DNA from: Flavobacteriales bacterium
GTDB lineage: Bacteria; Bacteroidota; Bacteroidia; CAIKAF01
Assembly: GCA_026418175.1 (NCBI GenBank)
Contig: JAOABX010000017.1
Location: forward strand, 1 to 38,181
Length of the DNA: 38,181 nt
Reading direction: 5' to 3'
A program made the translations under genes and the position numbers. Positions 25,780 through 34,969 of the stretch are shown here, in pieces (position 1 is the first letter of the stretch; each line of letters begins with the position of its first letter). The notes under the pieces were generated by a model. It saw only the letters and a program-made list of their open reading frames with translations, did no database searches and had not been told where the DNA came from.

Positions 25780-26831
25780 TTTTTTTTTATTTGAGTCTGT
25801 TTAGGGGTAAACATATCTATTCGGCTCATTAGTCCACTGGCTTTTTCCCCCAGCATAATTTCAATACCTAATAACAAGATTGCAAAAATAAGAATCCACT
25901 GAAAGCGGTCTTCGCCTTCTTCGTGACGTTTCATGGCAACTACCTGTTTTTCCATTCGGTCAATTTCTTTTTTAATTTGATCGAGTGCTGTGGTGGGGTT
26001 GTTGCCTTTTACATAAATTCCTCCACCGGTAGCAGCCAATTGTTGTAGCATGGCTTCGTTGAGCTTTGTAATAACGGTTTGGTTGTTTTTGTCTGTTTTA
26101 TACCCTTTTAATTGTCCGTTTTCATACACGGGAATTGGTACTCCTTGTGGAGATCCAATTCCAACGGTATGGATGTATATCTGTTTTTCTCTGGCTTTTT
26201 GAGCTATCTCAAGGGCTTGCCCTTCATGATCTTCTCCGTCTGAAATAAGTATTATGGCTCCACTTCCTTTGCGTTCTTCAGGGAGAGTATTGATAGCCAT
26301 TTCTAATGCAGCACTTAAGGATGTTCCTTGCGTATTTACATCATCCGGAGAGATGGTTTGAACTGTCATTTTTGCTGTGGCATAATCAATTGTTATGGGT
26401 ACTTGCTTACGAGCAGTTCCGGCAAAAACAACAATCCCGATGCGGTCTCCTTTGAGTTGGTCAAGCAAAACGCTGATGGCTTGTTTGGCCCGTTCCAAAC
26501 GATTGGGTTTTATGTCTTCAGCCAGCATGCTGTTAGATACATCGAGGGCAATGACAATATCAGCACCTTCAGTTTTTACTTCCTGAACCTTCATTCCCAA
26601 ACGAGGCCTGGCCAAAACAATTATAAGTAAAGAATAACTAATGATAAAAAGTATGTGCTTTGCAATTATTTTCCCCCTTGAGAACTGAGGGAACATGGTA
26701 TTTTGTAATGGAGCTGATGCAAATTTTAACATGGATTTCTTTTTCCATCGCAAAAAAAGCAGCAGTAGCAAAATCCAAATCGGTACTGCCAGCAATCCCC
26801 AAAACATATATGAATTAGAAAAAGAAATCAT
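25776..26831 (-). CDS. batB: BatB: membrane VWA protein
   Basis: 351 residues. N-terminal membrane helices (about 8-28 and 57-75) flank a short loop, then comes a von Willebrand A domain (about 90-290) with an intact MIDAS: 'ALDVSNS' (D97, S99, S101), 'GTSLSAAL' and 'ILISDGEDHEG'. A C-terminal membrane helix follows ('FQWILIFAILLLGIEIMLG'). It would expose the VWA domain to the periplasm and form a complex with BatA. Its start is 1 nt after the batA stop, and it overlaps batC by 4 nt. Confidence 0.92.
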   Translation of the reverse strand: MISFSNSYMFWGLLAVPIWILLLLLFLRWKKKSMLKFASAPLQNTMFPQFSRGKIIAKHILFIISYSLLIIVLARPRLGMKVQEVKTEGADIVIALDVSNSMLAEDIKPNRLERAKQAISVLLDQLKGDRIGIVVFAGTARKQVPITIDYATAKMTVQTISPDDVNTQGTSLSAALEMAINTLPEERKGSGAIILISDGEDHEGQALEIAQKAREKQIYIHTVGIGSPQGVPIPVYENGQLKGYKTDKNNQTVITKLNEAMLQQLAATGGGIYVKGNNPTTALDQIKKEIDRMEKQVVAMKRHEEGEDRFQWILIFAILLLGIEIMLGEKASGLMSRIDMFTPKQTQIKKK

Positions 26832-26832
26832 A

Positions 26833-27840
26833 TTATGGAATTTGTTTATAAAAAGTTAAACGTAATATCCATTCAATGATTAAAAGCATAGTACCTGAAA
26901 ACACTATCCACCAAAACTTATCAGGACGGTTATGAAACTCCATTACTTTTACAATGTTTTTTTCTAATTGGTCAATCTCTTTATATATTTCACGCAATTT
27001 CGATTCATTTTCGGCCCTGAAATATTTTCCTCCGGTCATTTCGGCAATCTGTTGCATCATGGGTTCATCGATTTCTACATCTACATAGTCAAAAATATAT
27101 TGACCATTTGCAGCTCTAGCAACCGGCGATTTTGCTTTTCCTTTTTTTCCTACTCCAATGGTATAAACCCTGATACCAAAAGTTTTTGCAATTTCAGCGG
27201 CAGTGGTAGGTGAAATAACACCGGCATTATTTACCCCATCAGTTAGCAATATAATTACTTTGCTTTTTGAGTCGCTATTCTTAAGTGATGAAACAGCAGT
27301 GGCCAGTCCCATACCTATTGCAGTTCCATCAGGAAGCATCCCGTCTTTCAAAGCTTGCAGTTGAGAAATTATTGCTCCCTGGTCGGTAGTGAGTGGGCAT
27401 ACAGTCATGCTTTCTCCTGAAAATGCTACCACCCCAATTCGATCATTCGGCCTTTCACTTACAAATTCTTCGGCAATTTTTTTTGAAGCTTCCATGCGGT
27501 TGGGACTAAAATCTTGTGCCAACATACTTACTGAAACATCCATGGATAGTACAATATTAATGCCTTCCGTTGTAGTTTCTGTGGTGCCAATATGACCTTG
27601 TGGGCGAGCCATGGCTACAATAAATAAACTTAAGGAGAGCATGCGTAAAATAAATGGAATGGCGAGGGTTTTTTGGCGCAGTGTTTTTGGAAGAGTTAAG
27701 GCAGTTTTTCCTTGAGAAAAAATCAAGGAACTGCCGGATGTCTTTCTTTTCCAAATATACCAGCCAATCATTCCTGGAATGAAGAGCAATAGCCAAAGAA
27801 ATTCCGGATTGGCAAATGTTATGTCAATCGAAGATTTCAT
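26833..27840 (-). CDS. batA: BatA: membrane VWA protein
   Basis: 335 residues, same plan as BatB: membrane helices near 12-30 and 60-78, a VWA domain (about 90-285) with MIDAS 'SMDVSVS' (D101, S103, S105), 'GTAIGMGLATA' and 'ILLTDGVNNAG', and a C-terminal helix ('FWWIVFSGTMLLIIEWIL'). BatA and BatB are paralogues and are thought to act as metal-dependent protein-binding scaffolds driven by the MoxR ATPase. It overlaps the upstream BatD-like gene by 4 nt. Confidence 0.92.
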   Translation of the reverse strand: MKSSIDITFANPEFLWLLLFIPGMIGWYIWKRKTSGSSLIFSQGKTALTLPKTLRQKTLAIPFILRMLSLSLFIVAMARPQGHIGTTETTTEGINIVLSMDVSVSMLAQDFSPNRMEASKKIAEEFVSERPNDRIGVVAFSGESMTVCPLTTDQGAIISQLQALKDGMLPDGTAIGMGLATAVSSLKNSDSKSKVIILLTDGVNNAGVISPTTAAEIAKTFGIRVYTIGVGKKGKAKSPVARAANGQYIFDYVDVEIDEPMMQQIAEMTGGKYFRAENESKLREIYKEIDQLEKNIVKVMEFHNRPDKFWWIVFSGTMLLIIEWILRLTFYKQIP

Positions 27841-28775
27841 GTTGTTTCATTCCCTTTTAATGCTGTAATTTCAATAAATATAAAAGCCTGCTTATAAGCT
27901 TCTTCATGTTCATTTTCCAAAGGTTGTGCTTTGGCAAATTTAACCAGGTCTGCAAGCCGCAATAAACGTGTGATTGCAGTAATGCTTTCACTGGAACAAT
28001 CGGTTAAGCGCAGGGCATGCAATATTTCTTCGGTAGTCATTTCAGTGGCATCAATACTAAAACGCAAATGCAAATAGCGACGAATAATATCTGTTAATTC
28101 GATATAATAATTTTTTACTTGGCCTTGTTGCCACAACCGCTTGGCTTTTAAAGCTTCTAATTCTCTGAGTGCGATGATATGTGCCGGTTCAACAACTATT
28201 GGTTCAAATTTTACTTCCGGTTGTTTTTTTCTTCTTTTTTGTATCCAGAAATATAAGCCAATGCCTAAACCTATAATAATTAAAAACAGTAGTATGTAAG
28301 GCACCAATTCTTCAATGATAAGTGGTACTTCCAGCGGGTTGGTAATATCTTTAAATCCCTTCAAGGTGTCAACCGGGACAGTGGCAGAATAAAGTAATAA
28401 TGAATCAGTAAATATGGTAATGGTATCATTGCCACTGAAATACATAAATGAGAAGGGAGGAATTGTAAACACTCCGGAATCAAAAGAAGTAACAAGCAGG
28501 TCTTGCTTATAACTGATATTTTTTTTGTCTTCAGTAAAAGTAGTATCTATTTTTCCTTGTTTAACCAATTCTATTTTAGAACCAATATTTTCGGTGATTG
28601 CCGGCCAAATAATTGCGGTACGATCGTCATGGCTTGCCTGTAAAGTTAATTTGGCTTGCTGCCCTACTTTAATTTCCGAGGGTTCGATGGTTGCCCTCAC
28701 AGTAGCCTTTTGTGCTAATGCAAGGAGGCTCAAGCAGCCAATTATAACAGTTGTAAAAATTGCCTTCGTTTTCAT
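27837..28775 (-). CDS. BatD-like/DUF4381-like membrane protein of the Bat operon
   Basis: 312 residues. A signal peptide (1-~21, 'LLALAQ') is followed by a periplasmic beta-sandwich ('ATVRATIEPSEIKVGQQAKL'), which resembles the opening of BatD ('NAYVSKSKVAVGERFKL'). A membrane helix lies at about 158-177 ('YILLFLIIIGLGIGLYFWIQ'). The cytosolic helical tail ('VKNYYIELTDIIRRYLHLRF', 'LRLADLVKFAKA') matches the pattern of the BatD tail. It looks like a shortened BatD paralogue. Its ATG overlaps the DUF58 stop (TAATG) and its end overlaps batA by 4 nt. The position between DUF58 and batA is conserved in many Bacteroidota operons. No function is established. Confidence 0.8.
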   Translation of the reverse strand: MKTKAIFTTVIIGCLSLLALAQKATVRATIEPSEIKVGQQAKLTLQASHDDRTAIIWPAITENIGSKIELVKQGKIDTTFTEDKKNISYKQDLLVTSFDSGVFTIPPFSFMYFSGNDTITIFTDSLLLYSATVPVDTLKGFKDITNPLEVPLIIEELVPYILLFLIIIGLGIGLYFWIQKRRKKQPEVKFEPIVVEPAHIIALRELEALKAKRLWQQGQVKNYYIELTDIIRRYLHLRFSIDATEMTTEEILHALRLTDCSSESITAITRLLRLADLVKFAKAQPLENEHEEAYKQAFIFIEITALKGNETT

Positions 28776-29650
28776 TATCGTTTACTTTCTCTTTTTTTAA
28801 ATAATGCATGCAAAGGCTGTATGTAATTTTTGTGTGTATCAATGTAGGCATGGTCTATCCCGTTACGTACAAAAAAACTTTGCAATTCATCAGCTTTTTT
28901 TCTACATAATGCCAGGTATGTATTGCGTACTTTTTTGCTCGATGTATCAATCCAGGTGATGAGTCCTGATTCAGCATCCTTTATTTTTATTAGCCCGGCA
29001 TCGGGTAATTGTTGTTCTACAGGGTCTTTTAATTGAAGGCAAATCAAGTCATGTTTTCGGGACGCTATTTTTAATGCATCTTCAAACCCCTCATCCAAAA
29101 AATCTGAAATTAAAAACGCCGTACTTTTCTTTTTAACTGCAAACGTGAAATGTTTTACTGCAGCTGCAATATTTGTTCCTTTGTTTTGCGGATTAAAATT
29201 TAATATATCTCTGATGATACGAAGTACATGACTTTTGCCTTTCCGTGGAGGAATAAATAGTTCTACTTGGTCTGTAAATAAAACGGCACCAATTTTATCG
29301 TTATTTTGAATGACTGAGAAGGCTAATACAGCTGCAATTTCAGTAAGCAGTTCGCGTTTGCTGGCTTTACCGCTACCTGTGTCTTCAGAGCCACTCATGT
29401 CTAGCAAAAGCATTACCGTTAGTTCCCGTTCTTCTTCATAAATTTTTACATACGGATGATCAAAACGTGCCGTTACATTCCAATCTATATTTCTCACATC
29501 ATCGCCAAACTGATATTCCCGTACTTCGCTAAATGACATGCCCCTTCCTTTAAAAGCACTGTGGTACTCACCTGAAAATAATTCATTGGTAAGCCCTTTG
29601 GCTTTAATTTCAATACGCCGTACTTTTTTTATGAGTTCGTTTACCTCCAT
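28775..29650 (-). CDS. DUF58 protein (VWA-like, MoxR-associated)
   Basis: 291 residues, no membrane segment. The DUF58 hallmark 'GRGMSFSEVREYQFGDDVRN' then 'IDWNVTAR' (about 35-62) precedes a VWA-like fold with MIDAS-type 'LLDMSGS' (D84, S86, S88). Members almost always neighbour a MoxR ATPase. Here the DUF58 protein probably links the cytosolic ATPase to the membrane Bat proteins. The gene lies 42 nt after moxR and shares one base with the next gene (TAATG). Confidence 0.9.
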   Translation of the reverse strand: MEVNELIKKVRRIEIKAKGLTNELFSGEYHSAFKGRGMSFSEVREYQFGDDVRNIDWNVTARFDHPYVKIYEEERELTVMLLLDMSGSEDTGSGKASKRELLTEIAAVLAFSVIQNNDKIGAVLFTDQVELFIPPRKGKSHVLRIIRDILNFNPQNKGTNIAAAVKHFTFAVKKKSTAFLISDFLDEGFEDALKIASRKHDLICLQLKDPVEQQLPDAGLIKIKDAESGLITWIDTSSKKVRNTYLALCRKKADELQSFFVRNGIDHAYIDTHKNYIQPLHALFKKRESKR

Positions 29651-29692
29651 GATATATCAGCCTGTAATTGATTGATTGATACAGGAGAATGC

Positions 29693-30685
29693 TTATGGAA
29701 CTTCAACAGAATTCAAAATTTCTCGAATCAAGTCTTCGGTGGTAATATTTTCTGCTTCGGCTTCATAGGTTAAACCAATACGATGGCGCATTACGTCAAA
29801 TGCTACAGCCCGAACATCTTCCGGAATAACATATCCGCGGCGCTTTATAAAAGCGTAGGCTTTGGAGGCCAATGCCAGATTTATGCTGGCACGGGGAGAG
29901 CATCCAAAGCTTATTAATTCTTTGTATTTAGCCAGGTTATAATCTTCCGGTTGGCGAGTTGCATATACCAAATCAACAATATATTTTTCAATTTTTTCAT
30001 CCATGTAAACCTCTTTCACCAACGTACGAGCTTTCAGTATATCATCCGGATGAAGAATACGATTTACTTTTGGAAATTCTTTCCCGATATTGAGACGAAT
30101 AATTTTTTGTTCTTCTTCTTTTTTAGGATATCCAAGCACTACCTTGAGCATAAATCGGTCCACCTGTGCTTCAGGCAACGGATAAGTACCTTCTTGTTCT
30201 ACCGGATTTTGGGTAGCTAAAACCAAAAATGGTTCAGGTAACGTAAAGGTATTTTCGCCAATGGTAACCTGGCGTTCTTGCATCGCTTCAAGCAGGGCAC
30301 TTTGTACTTTGGCCGGGGCGCGGTTTATTTCGTCTGCCAATATGAAATTGGCAAAGATGGGTCCTTTTTTTACAGAAAACTCTTCTTTTTTCTGATTATA
30401 AATTACTGTTCCAATCAAATCGGCGGGTAATAAATCCGGCGTAAATTGAATACGGCTGAATTGAGCATCTATGGTTTGAGCCAGCGATTTAATAGCCAGC
30501 GTTTTGGCTAATCCGGGCACGCCTTCCAATAAAATATGGCCATTAGATAGTAACCCAATCAGTAGCCGTTCTACCATGTATTTTTGGCCAATAATTACTT
30601 TGTCCAGCTCAGTCAGCAAAATATCAATAAAAGCACTCTGCTCCTGAATTTTTTCATTAATCAGCCGAATATCGGTAATCTCCAT
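29693..30685 (-). CDS. moxR: MoxR-family AAA+ ATPase
   Basis: 330 residues. Walker A 'GVPGLAKT' (55-62), Walker B 'ILADEINRAP' (D118, E119), sensor 1 'VLATQNPVEQEGTYPLPEAQ' and the lid domain with 'SPRASINLALASKAYAF' (sensor 2 Arg) are all intact. MoxR proteins are hexameric chaperone-like ATPases that work with VWA-domain partners to mature or load metals or cofactors. It heads the nine-gene Bat operon, with a -7 box 27 nt upstream. Confidence 0.95.
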   Translation of the reverse strand: MEITDIRLINEKIQEQSAFIDILLTELDKVIIGQKYMVERLLIGLLSNGHILLEGVPGLAKTLAIKSLAQTIDAQFSRIQFTPDLLPADLIGTVIYNQKKEEFSVKKGPIFANFILADEINRAPAKVQSALLEAMQERQVTIGENTFTLPEPFLVLATQNPVEQEGTYPLPEAQVDRFMLKVVLGYPKKEEEQKIIRLNIGKEFPKVNRILHPDDILKARTLVKEVYMDEKIEKYIVDLVYATRQPEDYNLAKYKELISFGCSPRASINLALASKAYAFIKRRGYVIPEDVRAVAFDVMRHRIGLTYEAEAENITTEDLIREILNSVEVP

Positions 30686-30711
30686 AATTGATGCATTTAA
30701 TTGAATGAAGG

Positions 30712-30719
30712 CAAAAATA
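30712..30719 (-). promoter_or_regulatory. -7 box of the Bat operon
   Basis: TATTTTTG on the minus strand, a full TAnnTTTG match 26 nt before the moxR ATG. It has the same sequence as the tRNA-Asp box, but here no TTG lies at the expected -33 distance. Confidence 0.45.
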
Positions 30720-30804
30720 AATTATTTAAAAGTTCCTCTTATTGCGGAACAAATGGACTGCGGTTAATTTTTGTTAAGCATTAGTGGCAATTTTCGCTCT
30801 ATAA

Positions 30805-31419
30805 CTACTTAAAAAACTGTATAAAAATTACCTGTACTACCCCTACAAAAAAGCCCAAAATGGCACCTGTGAGTTCAATAAATCGGAATTCTTTTTTCAA
30901 TATTCCCTGAATCAATTCTTCTAATTTGGCGGGCGAAAGTTGAGCTACCCTATCTGTGATGATTTCTTCTACATCAAACTTTTTTTCAATTTCTTCAATA
31001 ATTCGTTCAATCACTTCAGGCGCAATACGTTCAACTTCAGAAAGGATATCTATTTTAATTTGATTTCGTCGGTTTTTCCCAAAAAACACAGATGTGATGG
31101 GATATTTTTGTGGAAAGGTAGTTTCCAGGTATTCATCAATTTTTTCTTCTATAAAAAGCTTCATGGCTTCCAGGTTGCCTTCTTCCATGATTTTGTTTTT
31201 AATGTCGTGGGTAGTGAGTAACTCCAAGGCTACCATTTTTCCAATTTTTTCAGCCAGTTTATTTTGTCTTTTGGGAAAAATCCCCTGAAGTTTTGTTATG
31301 CCTAGGTCAACAGGTTTTTCAGGCTTAAAAAGGAGTTTTACTGCCACCCAGTTAGTAAACCACCCAATAATACCTGTCATTAGAGGGGTGAGATAAATCA
31401 GTATGTCAGCAATCGCCAT
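30805..31419 (-). CDS. DUF445 family membrane protein
   Basis: 204 residues from the ATG at 31419 ('MAIADILIYLTPLMTGIIGW'). A TTG at 31440 extends the frame by seven codons, but it lies inside the -7 box and is rejected. There is a first membrane helix with 'GIIGWFTNWVAVKLLFKP', the DUF445/YheB hallmark, then a long helical domain ('GIFPKRQNKLAEKIGKMV', 'LAEKIG'). A final membrane helix lies at the C-terminus ('ILGFFVGVVQVIFIQFF'). Function is unknown; the family is found in diverse bacteria. It is a single gene, 119 nt after the end of the moxR frame. Confidence 0.85.
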   Translation of the reverse strand: MAIADILIYLTPLMTGIIGWFTNWVAVKLLFKPEKPVDLGITKLQGIFPKRQNKLAEKIGKMVALELLTTHDIKNKIMEEGNLEAMKLFIEEKIDEYLETTFPQKYPITSVFFGKNRRNQIKIDILSEVERIAPEVIERIIEEIEKKFDVEEIITDRVAQLSPAKLEELIQGILKKEFRFIELTGAILGFFVGVVQVIFIQFFK

Positions 31420-31437
31420 AGTGGAAATTTGTGAAGC

Positions 31438-31445
31438 CAAAGTTA
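31438..31445 (-). promoter_or_regulatory. -7 box of the DUF445 gene
   Basis: TAACTTTG on the minus strand, a full match, 18 nt before the ATG at 31419. It decides the start: an upstream TTG would sit within the promoter. Confidence 0.5.
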
Positions 31446-31547
31446 TTAAACTATTTGTTTAAAGAAATTTTAACAAAATGTAGTTATTAACAGCAGGTTA
31501 AACGCATCTCCATATTTTTTTTAGAGAGATAGGTTGTGAAAAACAGT

Positions 31548-31555
31548 TACATTTG
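31548..31555 (+). promoter_or_regulatory. -7 box of the alpha/beta hydrolase gene
   Basis: TACATTTG, a full match, 19 nt before the ATG at 31575. No TTG at the expected -33 position. Confidence 0.45.
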
Positions 31556-31574
31556 AGGCCGAATAATATTAACG

Positions 31575-32501
31575 ATGGCGGGAAGTTTCAGAAATAAAAT
31601 TATCAAGCTTTTTTTCAAAGTTACTAAGCTGCTTATTTATCGGCATGATTACACGCCTGAAAAGTACCGGAAAGGGATGGATTTTTTTACATGGTTTTTA
31701 AGAAAACCTCGGGGTGTAAAATATGAACTAGAAATGGTGGGTCACATGGATGCTTTATGGATACGCCCTAGCAATATTGATAATGACAGCGTAATATTGT
31801 ATTTACATGGTGGGGGATATGGCATGGGGTCAATTAAATCACATAAAAAAATGGCAGGGAGAATTGCCCGTTCCTGCAAAACCCAATGTCTGATTATAGA
31901 ATATCGGTTGGCACCAGAACACCCCTTCCCTGCAGCTGTTGAAGATGCATTTTTTGCTTACGCATGGCTATGTAACAAAGGCTTTCGTCCAGAAAAAATT
32001 GTGATAGGTGGAGATTCTGCCGGTGGAGGATTAACTTTAGCTACTTTATTAAAAATTAAGGAAATGGGGTTGGCCCAACCTTTGGCCGCATTTTGTTTAT
32101 CTCCGTGGGTTGATTTATCTGCATCTTCGCCAGAAATGGATAGTTATCAGGAACAGGATCCATTTATAGATAAAGAAAGTATAAAAATTTGGGGACATCG
32201 TTATGCCGGTGAAAATGTAAAGCATCCCCTAGCAAGCCCATTGTATGCTGATTTAAGAGGCATAGCCCCTGTGCTTGTACAAATTGGAACTTCTGAAATT
32301 CTATTATTTGAAAATCGGGCATTGTATAAAAAGGCAATGGAGCAAGGCTTAGATTTTCAGTATGTAGAATTTCCGGATATGATACATGTATTTCAGGTGT
32401 TTGGTGGATTCTTACCGCAGGCAGACCAAGCAATTGAACAAATTGGAAAATTTGTAATGGAGCGTGCTAAAGCTTCCCAAGCCTCTACTACTACCGCCTG
32501 A
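31575..32501 (+). CDS. Alpha/beta hydrolase, HSL-type carboxylesterase
   Basis: 308 residues. It has the oxyanion-hole motif 'HGGGYGMGS' (H78-G81), nucleophile elbow 'GGDSAGGGL' (S148), acid region 'PVLVQIGTSEILLFENR' and the catalytic His in 'PDMIHVFQVFGG'. This is the hormone-sensitive-lipase/acetyl-esterase (Aes) family, which cleaves short acyl esters. There is no signal peptide; the N-terminus is basic ('MAGSFRNKIIKLFFKVTKLL') and might associate with the membrane. It has its own promoter; the next gene starts 58 nt later. The natural substrate is unknown. Confidence 0.9.
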   Translation: MAGSFRNKIIKLFFKVTKLLIYRHDYTPEKYRKGMDFFTWFLRKPRGVKYELEMVGHMDALWIRPSNIDNDSVILYLHGGGYGMGSIKSHKKMAGRIARSCKTQCLIIEYRLAPEHPFPAAVEDAFFAYAWLCNKGFRPEKIVIGGDSAGGGLTLATLLKIKEMGLAQPLAAFCLSPWVDLSASSPEMDSYQEQDPFIDKESIKIWGHRYAGENVKHPLASPLYADLRGIAPVLVQIGTSEILLFENRALYKKAMEQGLDFQYVEFPDMIHVFQVFGGFLPQADQAIEQIGKFVMERAKASQASTTTA

Positions 32502-32559
32502 TTAGTAGGTAAATTGGTTTTTTTTTATCAATTTCACCGCATAATCCTACGTAATAATT

Positions 32560-34968
32560 ATGCGTATTATTAAATTTTTACTTTTTGCCTTGCTTACAGC
32601 AGGTTTATTTCATGTTATGGAATTTGGAGTTGGACCGTTGCCTGCACTAGGTAAGTTTTTAAGCCCATTTTCAGGATTTTGGCAAAATGCTGAATCAAAG
32701 AATGCAAAAATTCCGGCTACACTCGAACTAGAAGGTTTGTTAGAAGATGTAAAAGTTGTTTTTGACGATCGCATGGTACCGCATATTTTTGCAAAAAATG
32801 AACATGATTTATTTTTTGCTCAAGGATACATCACCGCCTCGCATCGCCTATGGCAAATGGAATTTCAAACACATTTTGCTGCCGGGAGAATTTCAGAAAT
32901 TGTAGGTGAAAAGGCCATAGACTTAGACCGAATGCAACGCCGCAAAGGATTACTTTATGCAGCAGAGTTGACAGTTGAGGCTTTTGAACGTGATTCGTTG
33001 GCAAATTCCATTTTGCAAGCATATTCTGATGGGGTAAATGCATACATTAAATCATTAAATTATAAACACCTTCCTTTGGAATATAAATTACTTAATTATA
33101 AACCAGAACCGTGGAGTAAGTTAAAGTCTGCATTATTATTGAAATATATGGCCGATATGCTTACGGGCAATTCTAATGATATTGAGTTAAGTAATGCTGT
33201 GGCATTGCTTGGCTATGAGGTTACTGAATTGATTTATCCTGATTTTCCTGACTCACTGATTGATCCAATTATACCTAGAGATGTGGTATTTAATCAGGCT
33301 ACCGCTAAATTAGATACACCAGCAGTACCGGGTTTGGGAATTCAAATTCCGATAGAACCGGAAAAAATTTCTGAAAACATTGGTAGTAATAATTGGGCAG
33401 TAAATGGAAATAAAACGGCTACCGGTGCTCCCATTTTATGCAATGACCCCCACCTTCAATTGAACCTTCCTTCCATTTGGTATGAGGTGCAACTTTCAAC
33501 CCCCCAATTTAACGTTTATGGTGTTAGTCTACCGGGTGCACCAGCTGTAATCATTGGATTTAATAATGAAATTGCTTGGGGAGTAACCAATGGTACCCAG
33601 GATGTGAAAGATTGGTATAAAGTGAAATTTAAAGATGCTTCACGTAAAGAATATTTGTTTGACGGTACTTGGAAGCAAACCACGGTTCGTATAGAAGAAA
33701 TAAAAATCAAAGGGAAAAAACCATTTTATGATACTGTAGTGTATACACATTTTGGTCCGGTGGTGTATGATGCTTCTCTTACAAAAGATACTTCTGCTAT
33801 TAATCTTGCGGCCCGATGGACCGGCTTAGAACCATCTAACGAATTGATGACTTTTTATTATTTGAATCGTGCAAAAAATTATACCGATTATTTAAGAGCC
33901 ATTGAAACATTTCAGTGCCCTGGGCAAAACTTTGTTTTTGCATCTGCATCGGGTGATATAGCTATTTGGCAACAAGGGAAATTTCCTTTAAAATGGCCCA
34001 AGCAAGGTAAGTATGTAATGGATGGCTCTTCTTCTATCTATCAATGGCAGGGGTATATTCCACAAGCAGAAAACCCACATGTACTTAATCCTTCACGAAA
34101 TTTTGTTAGCTCGGCGAATCAACATCCCACAGATGCTACTTATCCATATTATTACAACGGCTTTTTTGAATTTTACCGTAATCGTCGTATCAATGAACGT
34201 TTGGCGATGATGCAAAAAATTACTGTAGAAGACATGATGAAGTTGCAAAATGATAATTTTAACCTGCAAGCCGCCGAAAGTTTGCCATTAATGTTGAAAT
34301 TATTGGGTGATGTTACTGAAGGGGCTGAATACATAGAAATACTTGAAAAATGGAATTATATGAATGATGCGCTGGCAGAAGCCCCCGCAATTTATGAAGA
34401 ATGGTTTGCACATCTTGATAGTTTAATTTGGGATGAACTGCATATTCAAGGTAAAATGATTGAAATCCCGCAGGAATTTTACACTATATGGATGATGCAC
34501 AATTATCCGCATCATAGCATCTTTGATATTAAATCTACTACAGATAATGTGGAAACCCTGGAAGATTTAATTCAATTATCCTTTCATAAAACCCAAAAAT
34601 CTTTAAATTATTGGAAAGAAGTGCATAAGGAAAATCTCACCTGGTATAACTATAAATCCACATCGGTACAGCATTTAGCACGGTTAATTCCATTTTCTCA
34701 AACAAACATTCAAATTGGAGGGAATAAGCGAATTGTCAATGCCTGCGATAGCCGTTGGGGGCCATCCTGGCGGATGATAGTTTCGTTGGAAAAACCTGTA
34801 AAAGCATATGGCGTGTATCCGGGTGGTCAGTCAGGAAATCCTGGAAGCCCATATTATACCACAGGCATTGAAAAGTGGAGCAAGGGTGAGTATTTTACAT
34901 TAAACTTTATGCAACATGCAGAAGAAATTTCTTCAGGCATGACACAGCAAATTTTAAAACACAAGTAA
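32560..34968 (+). CDS. Penicillin acylase family Ntn hydrolase (secreted or periplasmic)
   Basis: 802 residues. An N-terminal hydrophobic segment (signal or anchor, about 3-22) is followed by the alpha-chain region ('VVFDDRMVPHIFAKNEHDLF', 'AQGYITASHRLWQME'). 'NIGSNNWAVNG' marks the autocatalytic cleavage site; S276 would become the N-terminal nucleophile of the beta chain. 'CNDPHLQLNLPSIWYEV' and 'VYPGGQSGNPGSPYY' near the end are further family signatures. Family members deacylate beta-lactams, N-acyl-homoserine lactones or other amides; which applies cannot be told here. The next gene begins 1 nt after its stop, so it is co-transcribed with kdsD. Confidence 0.92.
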   Translation: MRIIKFLLFALLTAGLFHVMEFGVGPLPALGKFLSPFSGFWQNAESKNAKIPATLELEGLLEDVKVVFDDRMVPHIFAKNEHDLFFAQGYITASHRLWQMEFQTHFAAGRISEIVGEKAIDLDRMQRRKGLLYAAELTVEAFERDSLANSILQAYSDGVNAYIKSLNYKHLPLEYKLLNYKPEPWSKLKSALLLKYMADMLTGNSNDIELSNAVALLGYEVTELIYPDFPDSLIDPIIPRDVVFNQATAKLDTPAVPGLGIQIPIEPEKISENIGSNNWAVNGNKTATGAPILCNDPHLQLNLPSIWYEVQLSTPQFNVYGVSLPGAPAVIIGFNNEIAWGVTNGTQDVKDWYKVKFKDASRKEYLFDGTWKQTTVRIEEIKIKGKKPFYDTVVYTHFGPVVYDASLTKDTSAINLAARWTGLEPSNELMTFYYLNRAKNYTDYLRAIETFQCPGQNFVFASASGDIAIWQQGKFPLKWPKQGKYVMDGSSSIYQWQGYIPQAENPHVLNPSRNFVSSANQHPTDATYPYYYNGFFEFYRNRRINERLAMMQKITVEDMMKLQNDNFNLQAAESLPLMLKLLGDVTEGAEYIEILEKWNYMNDALAEAPAIYEEWFAHLDSLIWDELHIQGKMIEIPQEFYTIWMMHNYPHHSIFDIKSTTDNVETLEDLIQLSFHKTQKSLNYWKEVHKENLTWYNYKSTSVQHLARLIPFSQTNIQIGGNKRIVNACDSRWGPSWRMIVSLEKPVKAYGVYPGGQSGNPGSPYYTTGIEKWSKGEYFTLNFMQHAEEISSGMTQQILKHK

Positions 34969-34969
34969 C

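Noticed and set aside
29693-30685. MoxR plus VWA proteins read as a defence or RavA-ViaA-like system
   Set aside because: Gene order and domain plans match the known Bat operon in full; there are no nuclease or other effector genes.
31420-31440. Seven-codon N-terminal extension of the DUF445 protein from a TTG
   Set aside because: The TTG overlaps a full -7 box and a good ATG follows at 31419 that gives the family's usual start.
32488-32527. Hairpin CTACTA/TAGTAG followed by a T-run after the alpha/beta hydrolase
   Set aside because: The stem is short and the T-run begins about 9 nt after it, too far for a standard intrinsic terminator.
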